A stretch of 64,000 nucleotides of DNA from Castanea sativa (GCF_040712315.1 NC_134017.1:17514001-17578000), one strand, 5' to 3'. Positions 24,250-36,610 are shown, counted from the stretch's first letter. The notes: generated by a model from the letters alone, not told the origin. Numbers and translations are program-made.

Positions 24250-25674
24250 TAAATTATGCATTGCAATTTTTAGTGCATATCCCCAAAAGGAAATTGGCAT
24301 TGAATAACTCATCATGGACCAAATTATTTTTAAGGGAGTCCTATTCCTTCTCTCTACTGCACCATTTTGTTAAGGAGTTTCAGGTGTAGTCAATTGGTAT
24401 ACAATTCCATTTTGAATTAAGTAATCCTTAAAATCTCCAAGAAGGTATATGCCACCTCGATCAGATTGAATAGCCTTTATGCGTTTACATAATTGATTCT
24501 CAACTTCAACCCTAAACTCTTTGAGCTTTTCAAAGGCTTTGGACATCCGTCTCATTATGTACACATCACCATACCTTGAGTAATCATCCATAAAAGTGAT
24601 GAAGTACTCATAACCTCCTTTTGCTTGGGTTGACATAGGACCACGTACATCCGAATGAACTAATTCAAGTAACTCTTGGGCTCTTCTACCTTTTGCATTA
24701 AAAGGTCATTTGGTCATTTTGTCCTCCAAACAAGATTCACAAACTGGAAATCCATCAAAGTCTAATGGCTCTAAGAGTCTATCTTTGATCAATCTTTGAA
24801 TTCTATTTGAATTAATATGACCCAAACGCAAGTGCCAAAGATATGCATCATTAGTAGAAGGAAACTTTCTTTCTAACGATTTTACATGAGAGTTATTATC
24901 TAATTTAAAAGTGTTATAACTCATGCTTATCAGGAATTAAAATATAAAGACCATCAACAATATTGCCAGAACAAATAAACACTTTATCCTTCTTTATTAC
25001 AACATTGTCTTTCAAAATAACATAATATCCTTGTCTAACAAAAAATGTTGCAGAAATTAAATTTCTCTGAACATTAGGTACATATAGATAGTCTTTCAAT
25101 ATTAAAATTCTAGAACCAAAACACAAATTAAACACTCCAACAACTACAACTGGAATTCTGCCTCCATCAGCCAAAGTAAGAAACAACTCCCCTTCATTTA
25201 GCTCTCTAGTCTCCTGAAACCCCTGCAAAGTATTACAGATATGATTAGTACAACTTGAATCCACACACCAAGAATTGGTGGGATTTTGTACTAAACATAT
25301 TTCAAGAAGGAATGAACTTTTCATACCCTTATTCTTGGTAGCTCTGAATTTTAGGCAATTCCTTTTTCAATGACCTTTCTCGCCACAATGGAAACACTTT
25401 CCTTTGGCGTAGTCCATTTTCTTTCCCTTGTTGGCAACTCTTGGCAATTTGTTTACCATTTTGCGTGGTGAAGTCCTTCTTCTTCATCTTACCCTTGCCT
25501 TTCGACTTAAGTTGAGAAGAAGAAGTTTCAACCATATTAGCTTCAACACTGGATGTACCAAGAATGTCTTCCGCTGCCACCAATTCATTCATTAATTTAG
25601 ACAAAGTATAAATCTTTTTGTTCATATTATAATAAATTCTGAATTCCTTAAATGACTCTGGTAGCAATTGGAGT

Positions 25675-25680
<6 letters not shown>
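24250..25680 (-). pseudogene. Ty1/copia gag-protease-integrase, 5' part
   Basis: Read on the minus strand: a gag C-terminal region (LLPESFKEFRIYYNM, then a lysine-rich linker); a zinc knuckle whose frame reads CFHCGEKGH*KRNC with TGA for TGG (about 25350-25400); an aspartic protease with DSSCTNHIC where the family has DSGxTxHxx (about 25235-25260); the pre-integrase zinc region (YLWHLRLGHINSNRIQ, 24706-24924); and the integrase core (FITFMDDYSRYGDVYIM and KAIQSDRGG, 24370-24636). Loss of the protease glycine and the zinc-knuckle stop mark it as dead. The N-terminal gag is lost at a TA microsatellite. It continues at 9197 on the far side of the nested insertions. Confidence 0.85.

Positions 25681-25721
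<41 letters not shown>
25676..25721. repeat. TA microsatellite
   Basis: About 45 bp of pure TA, truncating the recognisable part of the copia gag. Open frames through it are Tyr-Ile runs without meaning. Confidence 0.9.
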
Positions 25722-25724
<3 letters not shown>

Positions 25725-26170
25725 TACATGTATGAATGTGTATGTGTTGTAAGGCCCATATTTTGTGCACAAATTGGTTCGTAATCAGCCCAATATAGCT
25801 GCAGTGAACCAAACCCAATCCACCAACCAACAAATATAATTCCCTTGGAGGCCCAGGATCCTCGTTACCATTTGGGCTTGGGTACCATCCAAAACAAGAA
25901 CCCACAATTGTCAAATTATTATAAAAAAAAAAAAAAATGTAACACATGCATACGTAGGAATTTATTTAAAATTAAATTAGTCAAATTAACACATTTTTTA
26001 TCATAAAAATATAAATAATTAGTCAAATTACTTTTTTTTTTTTAAGTAAATGTAATTAGTCACATATTGAAATTCTTACATAAATTTAATACTATTTATG
26101 ATCATTTGTTTTCTAATTTTTAATAAGATAGAAAGTGTGATAATCTTTATTGCATGATGATTTTTATTGA
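25722..26170. other. Spacer between the copia nest and the hAT element
   Basis: No coding feature. The TGTAAGGCCCATATTTTG region near 25748 might be an LTR start, but no partner was found. The rest is AT-rich. Confidence 0.4.
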
Positions 26171-26178
26171 GTATACGT
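26171..26178. repeat. hAT target-site duplication (left), GTATACGT
   Basis: GTATACGT precedes the TAAGCCTGTCCA terminus and is repeated exactly at 35583-35590 after the other terminus. An 8-bp duplication is diagnostic of the hAT superfamily. Confidence 0.9.
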
Positions 26179-26759
26179 TAAGCCTGTCCATGGGTCGGGC
26201 CGGTTCGGGTTTGGGCTTGAACCGAACTCAACCTGTTTGAATCGGGTGGTTGGATCTTAGACCGGCATTTAACTGAATAGTTGGGTCGGACTCGGTGCTT
26301 TGGGCCGCGGGTTAGGCGGGTTGGAGTTGTCGGTTAGGCGGGTTTGGGCCATTAATGGGCCCCTTTTTTTTGTTCAAAATTTTCAGCCTTTTTAACCCAA
26401 AATAAGGAGTTTGGCAGTTTTAAAAATTATTTGGGTGTCATACTTTTGGAACTTTCCATACAAAACAGATTGGGCCTCCGTTTTCCTTTTTTTTTTTTAA
26501 ATGGGCCTTCAAGTAAACTTAAATTAAGCTACTTCACTTATAATAAATATATTGGGCCTTCAGAACCAAAACTTCCTGGAAAAAATACCTCACCACAGGT
26601 CACAAAATAAGCCAATTTTTACCACCTATTAAGCATTGAATATCCTGGACAAAATTCCCCACCATAACACAAAATAAACCTATTTTTACAACATCTGTTA
26701 AGCATCCACACATTGGCCACAAAAACTAAACACATCAATATATATTGTAAAACCTAGTA

Positions 26760-29700
26760 TGTCATGCCCCAAACCCAAAAGGGTCCAAAGCATGAAAAAT
26801 CGAGCCTTCAAGAGAACCTGTATGGGATTTTTTTTTTTTCCATTGATGAAGTAAATAAATATATTGATCTCTCCACAATACAAGTCAGAGCTCTATGACA
26901 CATTTACAAGCTATACAAACTACAAATCATGTGTCTCCAAAAACACTTAACAATCCAACACTCCAAATAAAATGGACACAAAGCCACAATCCTCTCTAAG
27001 GTATGCAACCTCAACTAAAAATCTAGGCCTACAACACCCAAGGCTAACAGACCTCAACTATCCAACCTCCAATAGAATTAATTATGATCTCGTTGAACTT
27101 TGCAAGATTGAGTCATCAACCACTAATGGCCCAAGTCTCACAATTGAATATAGCAATCCAATCACCACCAATAATTAAGCTCCATGCCCGATGTGTAGCT
27201 AATGTTTCGAAAAAACTATTGGAGATTGGGATGAGCTAAAGCCCAGTAAGTAGCATATTAATAATGGGGGTGAGGAAAATTCAAGTTTCATGATTATAAA
27301 CAGTTTGCAAAACATGTTTTAGTTTGGGAAATTGCTAATTAAATACTGCAAGATCTTTTTCAATAATAACGTAACAAGAATGATTAAATGATGAAACACA
27401 AAGTTTCTCAAAATAATACCATGAAACTATATACTATAATCTGTGAGTACTACCAATATACTTCCAAAGCCATAAAATCTAACATACGATAATTTTATCA
27501 CAAATATACCATAATACCACATAGACCGGTCAGGGGATCCACCCATTCACAACTGGCATGATATTGTCCTCTCTAGTATGTAGACTCTTGGCCCCATGGA
27601 CAGCAGTTTCACCCATACCCTCAAGGTTTTTCTCTCCCCCCCATGGGCAGCAGAGAGAACGCATCAAATAGGACGTCTCTTGCATATGGTCTCTTGGCCC
27701 CATGGGCAGCAGCCTCACCCACACACAATCAAGGAACCTCTTCCCTCCATGGGCAGCAGTGAAGAACGTGTTATCCAAAGTGAAAAGGCACTGAACTGGA
27801 TTTGATTCCGTTGTCACAAAGACTACGAAAACCAAATTGAGTGATCACTGGGAAATCACACATGGCATGGTGTTAAAATCACATAAAGCTCATAGTATAC
27901 ATTTCCTTTCAAATACAGTTTATATCCAGGTAGTTTCAGAAAAACCTTAAATAATCTAACATCCACAAAGTTTGTAAGGTTCTCAACTCATTCTTGTCAA
28001 AAAGATTTTCTATCAATTTCCCACATAACAAGACGAGATAAGCATCTTTAATTTTCTAATAACCATAAAATCCATGATTTCCTTATCAAAGGTTAAATAA
28101 AAGATGCTCATTTTTCCATATCAACAATTCATGCATTTCCCCAAATACAATACCAAATATGATGCATTTTCATATATAATCATAAATATATTAAGGTTAC
28201 GACACAATAGTTTTTAAGAAAATATAGTTTCCATAGGTAGTTTCCAAAAGCGTATCTAACCCAAAAACAACATTTATGCAACATGGTTATCTTTCAAAAA
28301 TCCCATTAAAAAGCTACTTACCTCAACAGTCCAATCCAAGCTAACCCCAACCGGGCACTGCATTCAACCAATCAAGTTACTAGTTTCATCACCAAGTACT
28401 TTGGAACCTAGGAGCACAAGTATCAAGCCTATTAATAACAAGGCCTATTACAAAATTATGCTATCAAATTTATCTCCATAAATCAGAAAAGATCCCCTCA
28501 AAAATCAAACCTAAGGCCCTAAAGCCTAGCTTGACCATCCCAAAACAAGTATCCCTACCTAAACGGGAACCAAACAAGCTTCCAAGAAACTCACAGTGCT
28601 AACACAACCAAAACATTTCAAATTCACTACTGTAATAATGTGCATCAAAAGATAATATAAAATACTCATGAATCTCTTTGAGTACTAAATAATATATATA
28701 TATATATATAAGCCAAGATAAGATCAACCGAGGTTTAGGATTAATTTCACAATTTCTCAACGTTTTAGTCTTGCTTTCAGAATTAGTACATAGCAGGGCA
28801 GCCATTTTGTAAAAAATATTTTGGTCAATGAAAAGTTATCCGATTAATTCAGAACTTTAAGGGAACATTCCCTATATGTATACAACATACCACAGAAAAT
28901 TCAGCCCAAAAAGATTTTTATGTAATTTATTAAAAATCATGCATTGCGGCTGACTCAAATCTGTCATGACAACTTTAGAAAATTGCTATAGTTGTAAGAC
29001 TAGCCCAATTTATTTGAGAATTTACTCACATTAAAACCACCAGATTTAAAGCATATTAAAAATAAGGAATCCAACCCAAAATCTCATATAAAAAACTAGG
29101 ATTACAAACCATAACCTAAAATGATAACCATCACAACACAATTCAAGAAATTCAATCCCATGACTCATATAGGCAATTTATCGAACACTTGGCATGCAAC
29201 AAGCATAATGTATATATCAATTAAACAATTTCATAGTCAATACCATCAACTATCTCATGTCAAAATCTTTCCCCAAAATGCAAGGAACTCACTTTCAAAA
29301 ATAAATCCCAATCCTCGTCATAAATCAAGAACCCATATGATTTTCCAAGAAAACCAACTCCTCAATAAAACATCTCCCAAAACAAAATCCACAGCATCAA
29401 AGAGCAATACAAACAAAATAGGATAGACACCCATGACATTAGAAGAAGGGTCTTGGAGATTTTGACCTTAATTTCTTATTGGGAAAATGGCACAAGTAAA
29501 GGAGTACATGGTGGCTAGAGGGACGATCTTGTGGTGGCTGATCATGAGAGATGAAGAGGGAGTGAGATGTGGGTGAGAGGAAGTGAGAGGCCGGCAGCAC
29601 AAGAAAAAGAAATAAGAGAAGCAGAGAGAGATCAATGTGAAAAATGAGGAAGAAGGGGGTGGGGGGCTGACTTATAGGATGGGGCTTTCTTACAAGTTTG

Positions 29701-29895
29701 CCCCAAAAAATATCTTGTGTTTAATTACCACTCCACCCTTAAGGCTCCTCCCATATTTCATCTAGCCCCATAAATCACTTAAGTATTCATAAGTCCTCCA
29801 CAAAATAATTAACCACACTGATTAAAAAAGAAAGTCCAATTTAGATATTATTCTCCTTGGAAAAATTGCTTTAAAAACATATTTGGGGTGTTACA
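26760..29895 (-). mobile_element. Solo LTR (3.1 kb), TGTAACACCCC...GGCATGACA family
   Basis: On the minus strand it starts TGTAACACCCCAAATATG and ends GGGTTTGGGGCATGACA. The flanks are TAGTA (left) and TGGTA (right), a probable 5-bp duplication with one change. No coding region, primer-binding site or second LTR was seen. The plus-strand stretch 27540-27790 recurs at 60700-60965. The start-proximal region on the minus strand carries a CT-rich leader-like block near 29560-29660. The same family is present at 60023-64000. I infer a gypsy-type LTR from the TG/CA ends and size; the lineage is not established. Confidence 0.65.
27560..27775. repeat. CCATGGGCAGCAG repeats within the LTR
   Basis: Two tandem units of about 100 bp contain four copies of CCCATGGRCAGCAG with TCTTGGCCCCATGG and ACCCTCAAGG-type spacers. 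The same arrangement recurs at 60725-60925 in the related LTR, so it is a fixed feature of the family. Confidence 0.75.
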
Positions 29896-30156
29896 TGGTA
29901 CCTGGACAAAGAGCACAACACAAGTAACACACAAAATCCTATTTTCACCACCTGTGAATTGTTACACAACCACATTGACTACCCAAAAATTAACACAACA
30001 AATAACCTGGAAAAAATAGCAAAACAATATACAAAACAGCAAGACAATACACAAAACATGTGTATTTCCAATAACCACACAACAAGTAGTGTTTCCAACA
30101 ACAAATAAGCCAACCACAGCAAGCATAAGCTACAGATTTATATTGCAATACTTCCA

Positions 30157-30219
<63 letters not shown>

Positions 30220-30608
30220 GGATATATAATAGGTAAGTCATATAGGCTGAGAAGGAAATTAGATTACTTCCACAAAATAATTAACCACACTGATTAAAAA
30301 AGAAAGTCCAATTTAGATATTATTCTCTTTGGAAAAATTTCTTTAAAAACATATTTGGGGTGTTACATGGTACCTGGACAAAGAGCACAACACAAGTAAC
30401 ACACAAAATCCTATTTTCACCACCTGTGACTTGTTAAACAGCCACATTGACTACCCAAAAATTAACACAACAAATAACCTGGACAAAATAGCAAAACAAT
30501 ACACAAAACATGTGTATTTCCAACAACCACACAACAATTAGTGTTTCCAACAACAAATAAGCCAACCACAGCAAGCATAAGCTACAGATTTATATTGCAA
30601 TACTTCCA

Positions 30609-30653
<45 letters not shown>

Positions 30654-30702
30654 GGATATATAATAGGTAAGTCATATAGGCTGAGAAGGAAATTAGATTA
30701 CT
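29797..30702. repeat. 472-bp tandem duplication crossing the LTR edge
   Basis: The unit beginning TCCACAAAATAATTAACC at 29797 restarts at 30269 and runs to about 30702 with few differences apart from a shorter TA tract. Each copy contains the last 100 bp of the solo LTR, the flanking TGGTACCTGG and hAT-derived sequence ending in a TA run (30157-30217 and 30611-30651). The duplication therefore happened after the LTR inserted. Confidence 0.9.
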
Positions 30703-31161
30703 ACAAGTTTATAAGGTAGTAAATAATAAGAAGGCAGTAACCTTGCAGGATATACAATGTTCCTAGCAATATAATTAATTACAATTATAAAATACAGTAG
30801 GTATTTCAACAAAAAAAAAAAAAGCTTTTCCCAAGCATTAAATGACAAATATTCAAGCTTATAACTAATAGAAAAAGAAAACCTATATGATTCCTAGGAT
30901 TTCTTTTCTATAAGCATTAAGACTAGTATTGTTAGAAAAGCAATTTACAAAAAATCTTCCAAAATGTTCTCAAAAGGCTGCCTCCTTTACAAAATAAATG
31001 ATTCCACCTATAAAAGACGAAAAAATATTTAACAAATAATACATTACTACCAAATACAAGACCAAATATAAAGGGCAGCAAGTTTATAATAGTAAGAGGC
31101 CAAAGGCAGTAACATACCAAGTCAGTTATCAATCTTTAACACTAATTAAGGGTCGTTTGCC
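30703..31161. other. 3' flank of the hAT transposase
   Basis: This is AT-rich sequence between the tandem duplication and the last recognisable transposase exon. I see no coding feature. Confidence 0.5.
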
Positions 31162-33461
31162 TCAGCTAGAACCCAATTTGAAGCTGGTACTTGCTGATGC
31201 ACTTGATGATGATTGTTGATTTAAAACCAGAAAAGAAAAGAAAATAAGTACAACATATTAAATTTTGTTTGAACATGAGACATTCAATAATAATTAATAG
31301 ACTATAAGTTCTAGAATTTAAACATATTACCTAAATCATGAAATTCCTCCTCCAATGCCTCAACCTCATCCCTTGATTGGCAATGAGAAATTGGTACTAT
31401 AGCTTGAATCCAATTTTGTGCACACACAAGGTTTTCAACCATGAGATGAGAGAGAGAACTTCAAAATGGATCAACAATGCAGCCTCCGGTGCTAAATGCT
31501 AACTCAGATGCAACAGTCGAAACTGGTATAGCCAGCACATCTTTAGCCACTTTGGACAACATTGGGTACCTACTAGAATTGTCCTTCCACCACCCCAATA
31601 CCTCAAAATTCACATCCCTTCTACCATCATAATTTTCAGCCAAATACTTTCAATCTCATTAATACCACCTATAGATTGCTCAGCTTCTAAGAAAAGCTCA
31701 TATCGAGAGTGAACCATCACATATGGATCACTAGCATCGCCTACCATCTGTGTCCTTTCACTCCCACTTGGTTCTTGCACATTTGGGGAAATAACAGAAT
31801 AGTAAAAAGTATACAACTTCATCAAAAGATCTTTCACCTTATCAACCATGACTTTCCTCACTTTAGTCCCATAAATTTCAGAAAAAGAAAACTTAAAAAA
31901 CCTCAATTTTTTTCGTGGATCAAGAATCACAGCCACATACAAAAGAGGATTAATTTTATCACCTTCCCCCTAACACTTCTCAAATTTAGTTTGCATGTTT
32001 GTGGCTGTGTTTTTCAAGAAGGTGTTTTGGGATTTAACTAAATGAGAAATACTCTCGTGAATAACAAAGATCTCGTTAAAAAAGGCATTTGAAGTAACAT
32101 ACAAAGAGCCGGAGAACTTCTTTGTTGCATTGTAAAAAAGTCTCAAGAAAGTTACAAATGCCCTACAATTTTGGAAATTACTCATACAAGGAGATCCCAA
32201 ACCACCACTATCTTCCTTGCTCCTAAAGTATGATGAATAACCATCATCTTCAAAGTCCATCCTACGGAATACTTTCTTGAATTTTTCAGCAGTTTCTAAC
32301 ATAAAGTAAGTTGAGTTCCACCTAGTAGGTACATTTAGACAAAGAAAACTCTTGGACTCCATACCTAACTTGTCCATAAAATTCCTAAAAGTTTGATTTC
32401 TATTGGGAGAGAACTTCACATACCTCACAGCTTCACGCACCATAGCAACAGATGCATCAATTTCTTTCGAACCTTCCCCAACAATGAGATTTAAGATATG
32501 GGCACAACACCTCATGTGCATGAACTCATTTTCTAAAACTGTCTCATTCCAATCTTTTGTTACCCTTTGTAAAAATTCAATTGTTGTTAAATTGGAACTA
32601 GCATTATCCACTATCAAAGTGAATATGCCATCAATACCCCACTCAAGCAAAGACATCTATCTTTCTACCTATAGTCTCCCCCTTATGATCTTCAACTTGA
32701 CAAAAATTTAAAATTCTTTTATGCAACTTCCAAGCATCATCAATAAAGTGACATGTGAGACACATATAATTCAAATTCTGTATAGAAGTCCATGTGTCCA
32801 TTGTAAGACATACCCTACAACCCTTCAAGGATTTCCTTAGCTTCTCTCTCTCACTATTATAAATTCCAATCACATCTCTAACCACAGTTTGACGAGATGG
32901 AATATCCTTTAGATGGAGCTTAGGTTGTAAGGTAGTTACATATTTCTTAAACCCATACCCCTCAACACACCTAAAAGGCAACTCATCAATTATAATCATT
33001 TCAACTAGTGCCTTTCCAGAAGCCTCAACAGAAAAAGTTGTTGACATAAGTTTGAACCCTCCATCTCCATCATTTTTGGGTTCAAAAGCTAAGTTTTTCT
33101 GCCCTTTATCTTCTTTATTAGGGTTCTTGGGACAGATTGTCACATGAGCTAACAAATTACTAGTACCACAACTTTTACTATCAACATGATATGATTTTTT
33201 ACAATAATTACATACAGCCATAGTGACACCCTCATCTACCTTTACTTTTTCAAAATGATTCCAAGCTAGAGACTTTTTCCTACCATTACCAGTCTTATTC
33301 ACTACGTTGGGTGGAATTTGGGGCAACTCACCATCAGTAGCTTCAGCTTGGGTTGCAGCAGCAACCTCTTGGGTGGCAGTGGTAGTAGCACCATCAGCTT
33401 GGGTGGCAGTAGAACCATCAGCTTGTGTAGAAATAGAGGGAGCATCAGTGGAGAAATCCAT
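31162..33461 (-). pseudogene. hAT transposase (BED zinc finger, RNase H-like fold, hAT dimerisation domain)
   Basis: The start is MDFSTDAPSIS at 33461 after a Gln/Ala/Thr-rich head. Next is a BED finger (AWNHFEKVKV, CNYCKKSYHVDSKSCGTSNLLAH); then the catalytic region (CLTMDTWTS, FTLIVDNASSN, MRCCAHILNLIV, VPTRWNSTYFML); and the C-terminal dimerisation domain (LGWWKDNSSRYPMLSKVAKD and IPVSTVASELAFSTGG). Lesions are a frameshift near 32655, TAG at an expected tryptophan near 31972, a frameshift near 31650, and TGA where DPFR is expected at about 31464. The reading continues to a donor at 31332 and a short Ser-rich last exon ends at 31162. It resembles plant RICESLEEPER/ZBED-type proteins. Dead as it stands. 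Confidence 0.9.
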
Positions 33462-33682
33462 GACCTAAAAAAATCAAATATAGAAATTAGCAAACTAGAA
33501 CAACAACAATTAATAATAATAATCAAACAAACCAAAAAGGAAAATCTTTGATGCTTGAATCAAGATAACAGTATTCTACATAAAACTTAAAACTCTAACA
33601 TAAAACATAAAACAATATCCTACATAAAACTAAATAGAACCCAGATTGGTGCTCAAAATGATGCTTGAAATTTCAATAAATA

Positions 33683-34352
33683 ATAGAAGCAGAAACATTG
33701 ATGCTCAAATTTATTAAACAAAGACAGCAAAACAACAACTACCACTACCATAACAGCATAAGATATTCATAAACTCTAAAAAAAAAAAAAGAACAAAATC
33801 CCAACATTTAACACAAAACACAAAGGGAAAAAAAAAAATCATACCTTAAAGAAACCAGGGGTGTTGGAGTTTTAAATTTGAAGACTGAAAACCCCACTTG
33901 AACAACTATCAATGTTTGAGTAAAATTAAAATAGCAACAGAATTAATCAAGCAAATAAACAAAGAACAAAAAAAGTAAAAACGGTTAGGGTTTCAATTTT
34001 TCTTTAGTTAGTGTTTCAAATTATAAAGCTTTGGAGTTTATTTGATTTTTAACAGTATAAATTTTACTAAATAATAAAAGCAGAAACATTGAATGCATCC
34101 ACAGCAGCTTAAGTTACATGCATCAACTTTAAGTCTCTAACAAAAAAAGAATAAAATCCCAACTTTGAACACAAAAAACAAAGGGAAACAAAAATCATAC
34201 CTTAAAAAAGCGTGGGTATTAATTTCAAGTTTGAAGACTGAAAACCCCACTTGTACAACTTTCAATTCCTAAATAAAATTTAAATAGGAACAAAATTAAT
34301 CAAACAAATGAACAAAGAACAAAAAACAAAAGTAAATGGTTAAGTTTTCAAC
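33683..34352 (-). repeat. Duplicated leader-exon cassette of the hAT transposase
   Basis: Two related segments (about 33683-33990 and 34076-34352) share AGCAGAAACATTGA, AAAATCCCAAC, ACACAAAGGGAAA and GACTGAAAACCCCACTTG. On the minus strand each ends an exon-like stretch with CTTTAAG or TTTTAAG followed by GTATGA (donors at 33845 and 34201). A further donor lies at 34493 (CCTAGG then GTATGTG). The transposase promoter-leader region therefore contains alternative or duplicated untranslated exons. Confidence 0.6.
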
Positions 34353-34442
34353 TATTTCTAGTTAGGGTTTCAAATTATAAAACCTTGGAGTTCTTTGATT
34401 TTAACAGTAGATTTTTATAACATATATAATCAATGAGAGACT

Positions 34443-35410
34443 GGAAAAAAAAAAAAAAAAAAAAAAAAAGATGAGAAAAGGAGAACACATACCCTAGGTT
34501 CAACCCATATGATCGGCGGCAGAGAGAGGAGTGGCTGTTGGTGGTGGCGGCGGCAGCGGCAGCGGCGGCTAGGTGTGAAGAACTTATAGTGAGAAGCTAG
34601 GGTTTGGACCTTAGTGTAGAAAGAGGCAAAGTGAGAATTGAGAGTTTGAGAGTGTGGTCTGTTCATTGGTGAGAAGACCAAAGATCAAAGCTTTTAAAGA
34701 GTGAAGATTGAAGACTGATGAAGTGATGAAGATTTGAGATTTCGTATGAAATTGGTGAAGACTGCATAGATAAATTAGAGAGATAGAGAGCGTCTATGTG
34801 AGACTTAAGGATTTGGTGAAGAGATTTGAGGTTTTGAGGATTTGAGATTGAGATAGAGAGACAGAGGGAGAGAACGTTTGAGAGAGTGAGAGATATGCGA
34901 TTGAGATTAGAGAGAGTGAGGTCTGAGCTGAGGTCGTGGACTTGGTGAGTGAATAGGTGAAGAATAAAGAGAGATTGAGGCCATTGATGTTGATCAATTT
35001 GATTCGATGAAGAGTGAGAGAGAGAGAGATTCCGTGTGAGACTTGAAGGCTGAAGCCGTTGGGATATGTGATTGAATATTTTACCTCTAATTGTGACCGT
35101 TGGATTGTGATATTAGTTTAATTTTAACCGTTGATTTGTAATTGCTAGGGTTGTAGAGTTTAAGTAAGTGATATGATGTCTCTGTGCTGTATTAGGGCTA
35201 TAGAGTTTAATCATAACCGTTGATTTGAAACCTGAATTGATTTAAATGGTTGAATTTGCAATTAGGAATTTGTGCCCACTACACTACACGTTTTGCTCAG
35301 GTTGATCAAGTTTTGCTCTCCACTACACATTACCCACTAACCAAAGCTGATGATGTGATTTATATGATATGAGTGCTTGAGGCTAAGTGGAGACTGACTT
35401 ATTTTACCAA
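34443..35410 (-). other. hAT leader and subterminal region
   Basis: A poly-A/T run (34443-34469) is followed by GA-rich sequence (34480-35045) that reads on the minus strand as a pyrimidine-rich plant-type 5' leader. A GGTGGCGGCGGCAGC microsatellite lies near 34541-34568. An 83-codon open frame ending near 34430 may be an upstream ORF or a spurious product of this composition. Confidence 0.4.
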
Positions 35411-35582
35411 GTATTCGGCCGGGTCGGTTCATTCGGATTTTTTATTGTGTAACCCAAAACCCAAACCAATTATTCGGTTCCTTTTAAAACAGAATTCGTG
35501 ACCGACCCATACATGCACTCGGATTCACTTGTGGACCTTCGGGTCAGGCGGGTTGGATATCACGGGTCACTGGACAGCCTTA

Positions 35583-35590
35583 GTATACGT
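35583..35590. repeat. hAT target-site duplication (right), GTATACGT
   Basis: An exact match to 26171-26178, directly after the TGGACAGCCTTA terminus. Confidence 0.9.
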
Positions 35591-36483
35591 GATTGGTTTA
35601 TTTTTTATTTTTTTTAAAAAAATTTATAGTTTATTAATATTAGATTCTTAGTATTTTGTACTTATTAACTCACCTGACACAAATATTAAAAAACTTAAAT
35701 GAACATATGGTATAATTTTTTTTTTTTAGGGGGACATATGGTACAAACTTAAGTGGATAATAATAATATGGTTCCCACATAAATTTAGAAACATAGAGAA
35801 AATTTGGATTCTAATTTCAAATTCTAATTAAATTTTGTCTAAGCTTTCTCTATTAATATATAGATTTAGGCAAAAATACTATTTCGGTCCTTATATTTTG
35901 GGGCATAGTCAATTTGGTCCGTACATTTTGGTAGTAGTCAATTTAATCCCTGTTTTTTTCAATTTACATTCAATTTGGTCCCTACTTTTAACTCACTAAC
36001 AGAAAATGCCTATATGACAAAAAATTTGCATTGTTGATACAAATGATGCTTATTTGGCTTTTAAAATAATATTAAAAAAGAAAAGTATGTTTGTAACATT
36101 TTCACAACAAATCATAGGTAGTTAGTTGTTACTAGTTCAAATTTGAACCTATTACTAAGATTACTTTTTTGAGCTAACAATAACAACCAATATCAACTTA
36201 CCATTTAGGATTTATTGTGAAAATATTGTGAATATAACATTTTTCTTTAAAAAAATTTAGTCAAAAAGATGTCATCGTTAGCTAAAAAATTGAAAAAAAA
36301 AAAAAAAAAAAAAAAACCCTCTCTGGTTATTTTTCTCTCTTCTAAAAATTAAAGATCATGTCAAAAAAAATTTTACTATTCCAAATTGAAATTTTATTCA
36401 ATTCGAAGATGAAAGTATATTAAATGCTATGGTCACTTCACAAGTGTAAGTATTTATAAGGTGTAAGTCCTTGGGTTTAAATT

Positions 36484-36499
36484 TTTAGGAGACAACTTC

Positions 36500-36587
<88 letters not shown>

Positions 36588-36610
36588 TTAGAGAAAATTT
36601 TCTATTTTGT

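Larger units (their letters stand above)
26179..35582 (-). mobile_element. hAT DNA transposon, 9.4 kb with internal insertions
   Basis: The termini are TAAGCCTGTCCATGGGTCGG on the left and, inverted, TAAGGCTGTCCAGTGACCCG on the right, with the exact 8-bp duplication outside. Subterminal regions are full of GGGTCGG / GGCGGGTT motifs, as in plant hAT elements. The transposase pseudogene lies on the minus strand at 31162-33461, with leader exons upstream to about 34.7 kb. A 3.1-kb solo LTR (26760-29895) and a tandem duplication (29797-30702) inflate the left part, so the original element was about 5.8 kb. The transposase lesions make it immobile on its own, though the ends may still be recognisable by a related transposase. 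Confidence 0.9.

Noticed and set aside
25648..25947. Minus-strand frames running through the TA tract near 25.7 kb
   Set aside because: These are repeat-encoded residues joined to unrelated flanks; the real coding relic here is the copia gag up to about 25680.
34430..34681. 83-codon minus-strand frame as an independent gene
   Set aside because: It lies in the GA-rich leader region of the hAT transposase, with a splice donor inside it at 34493; more likely untranslated leader.
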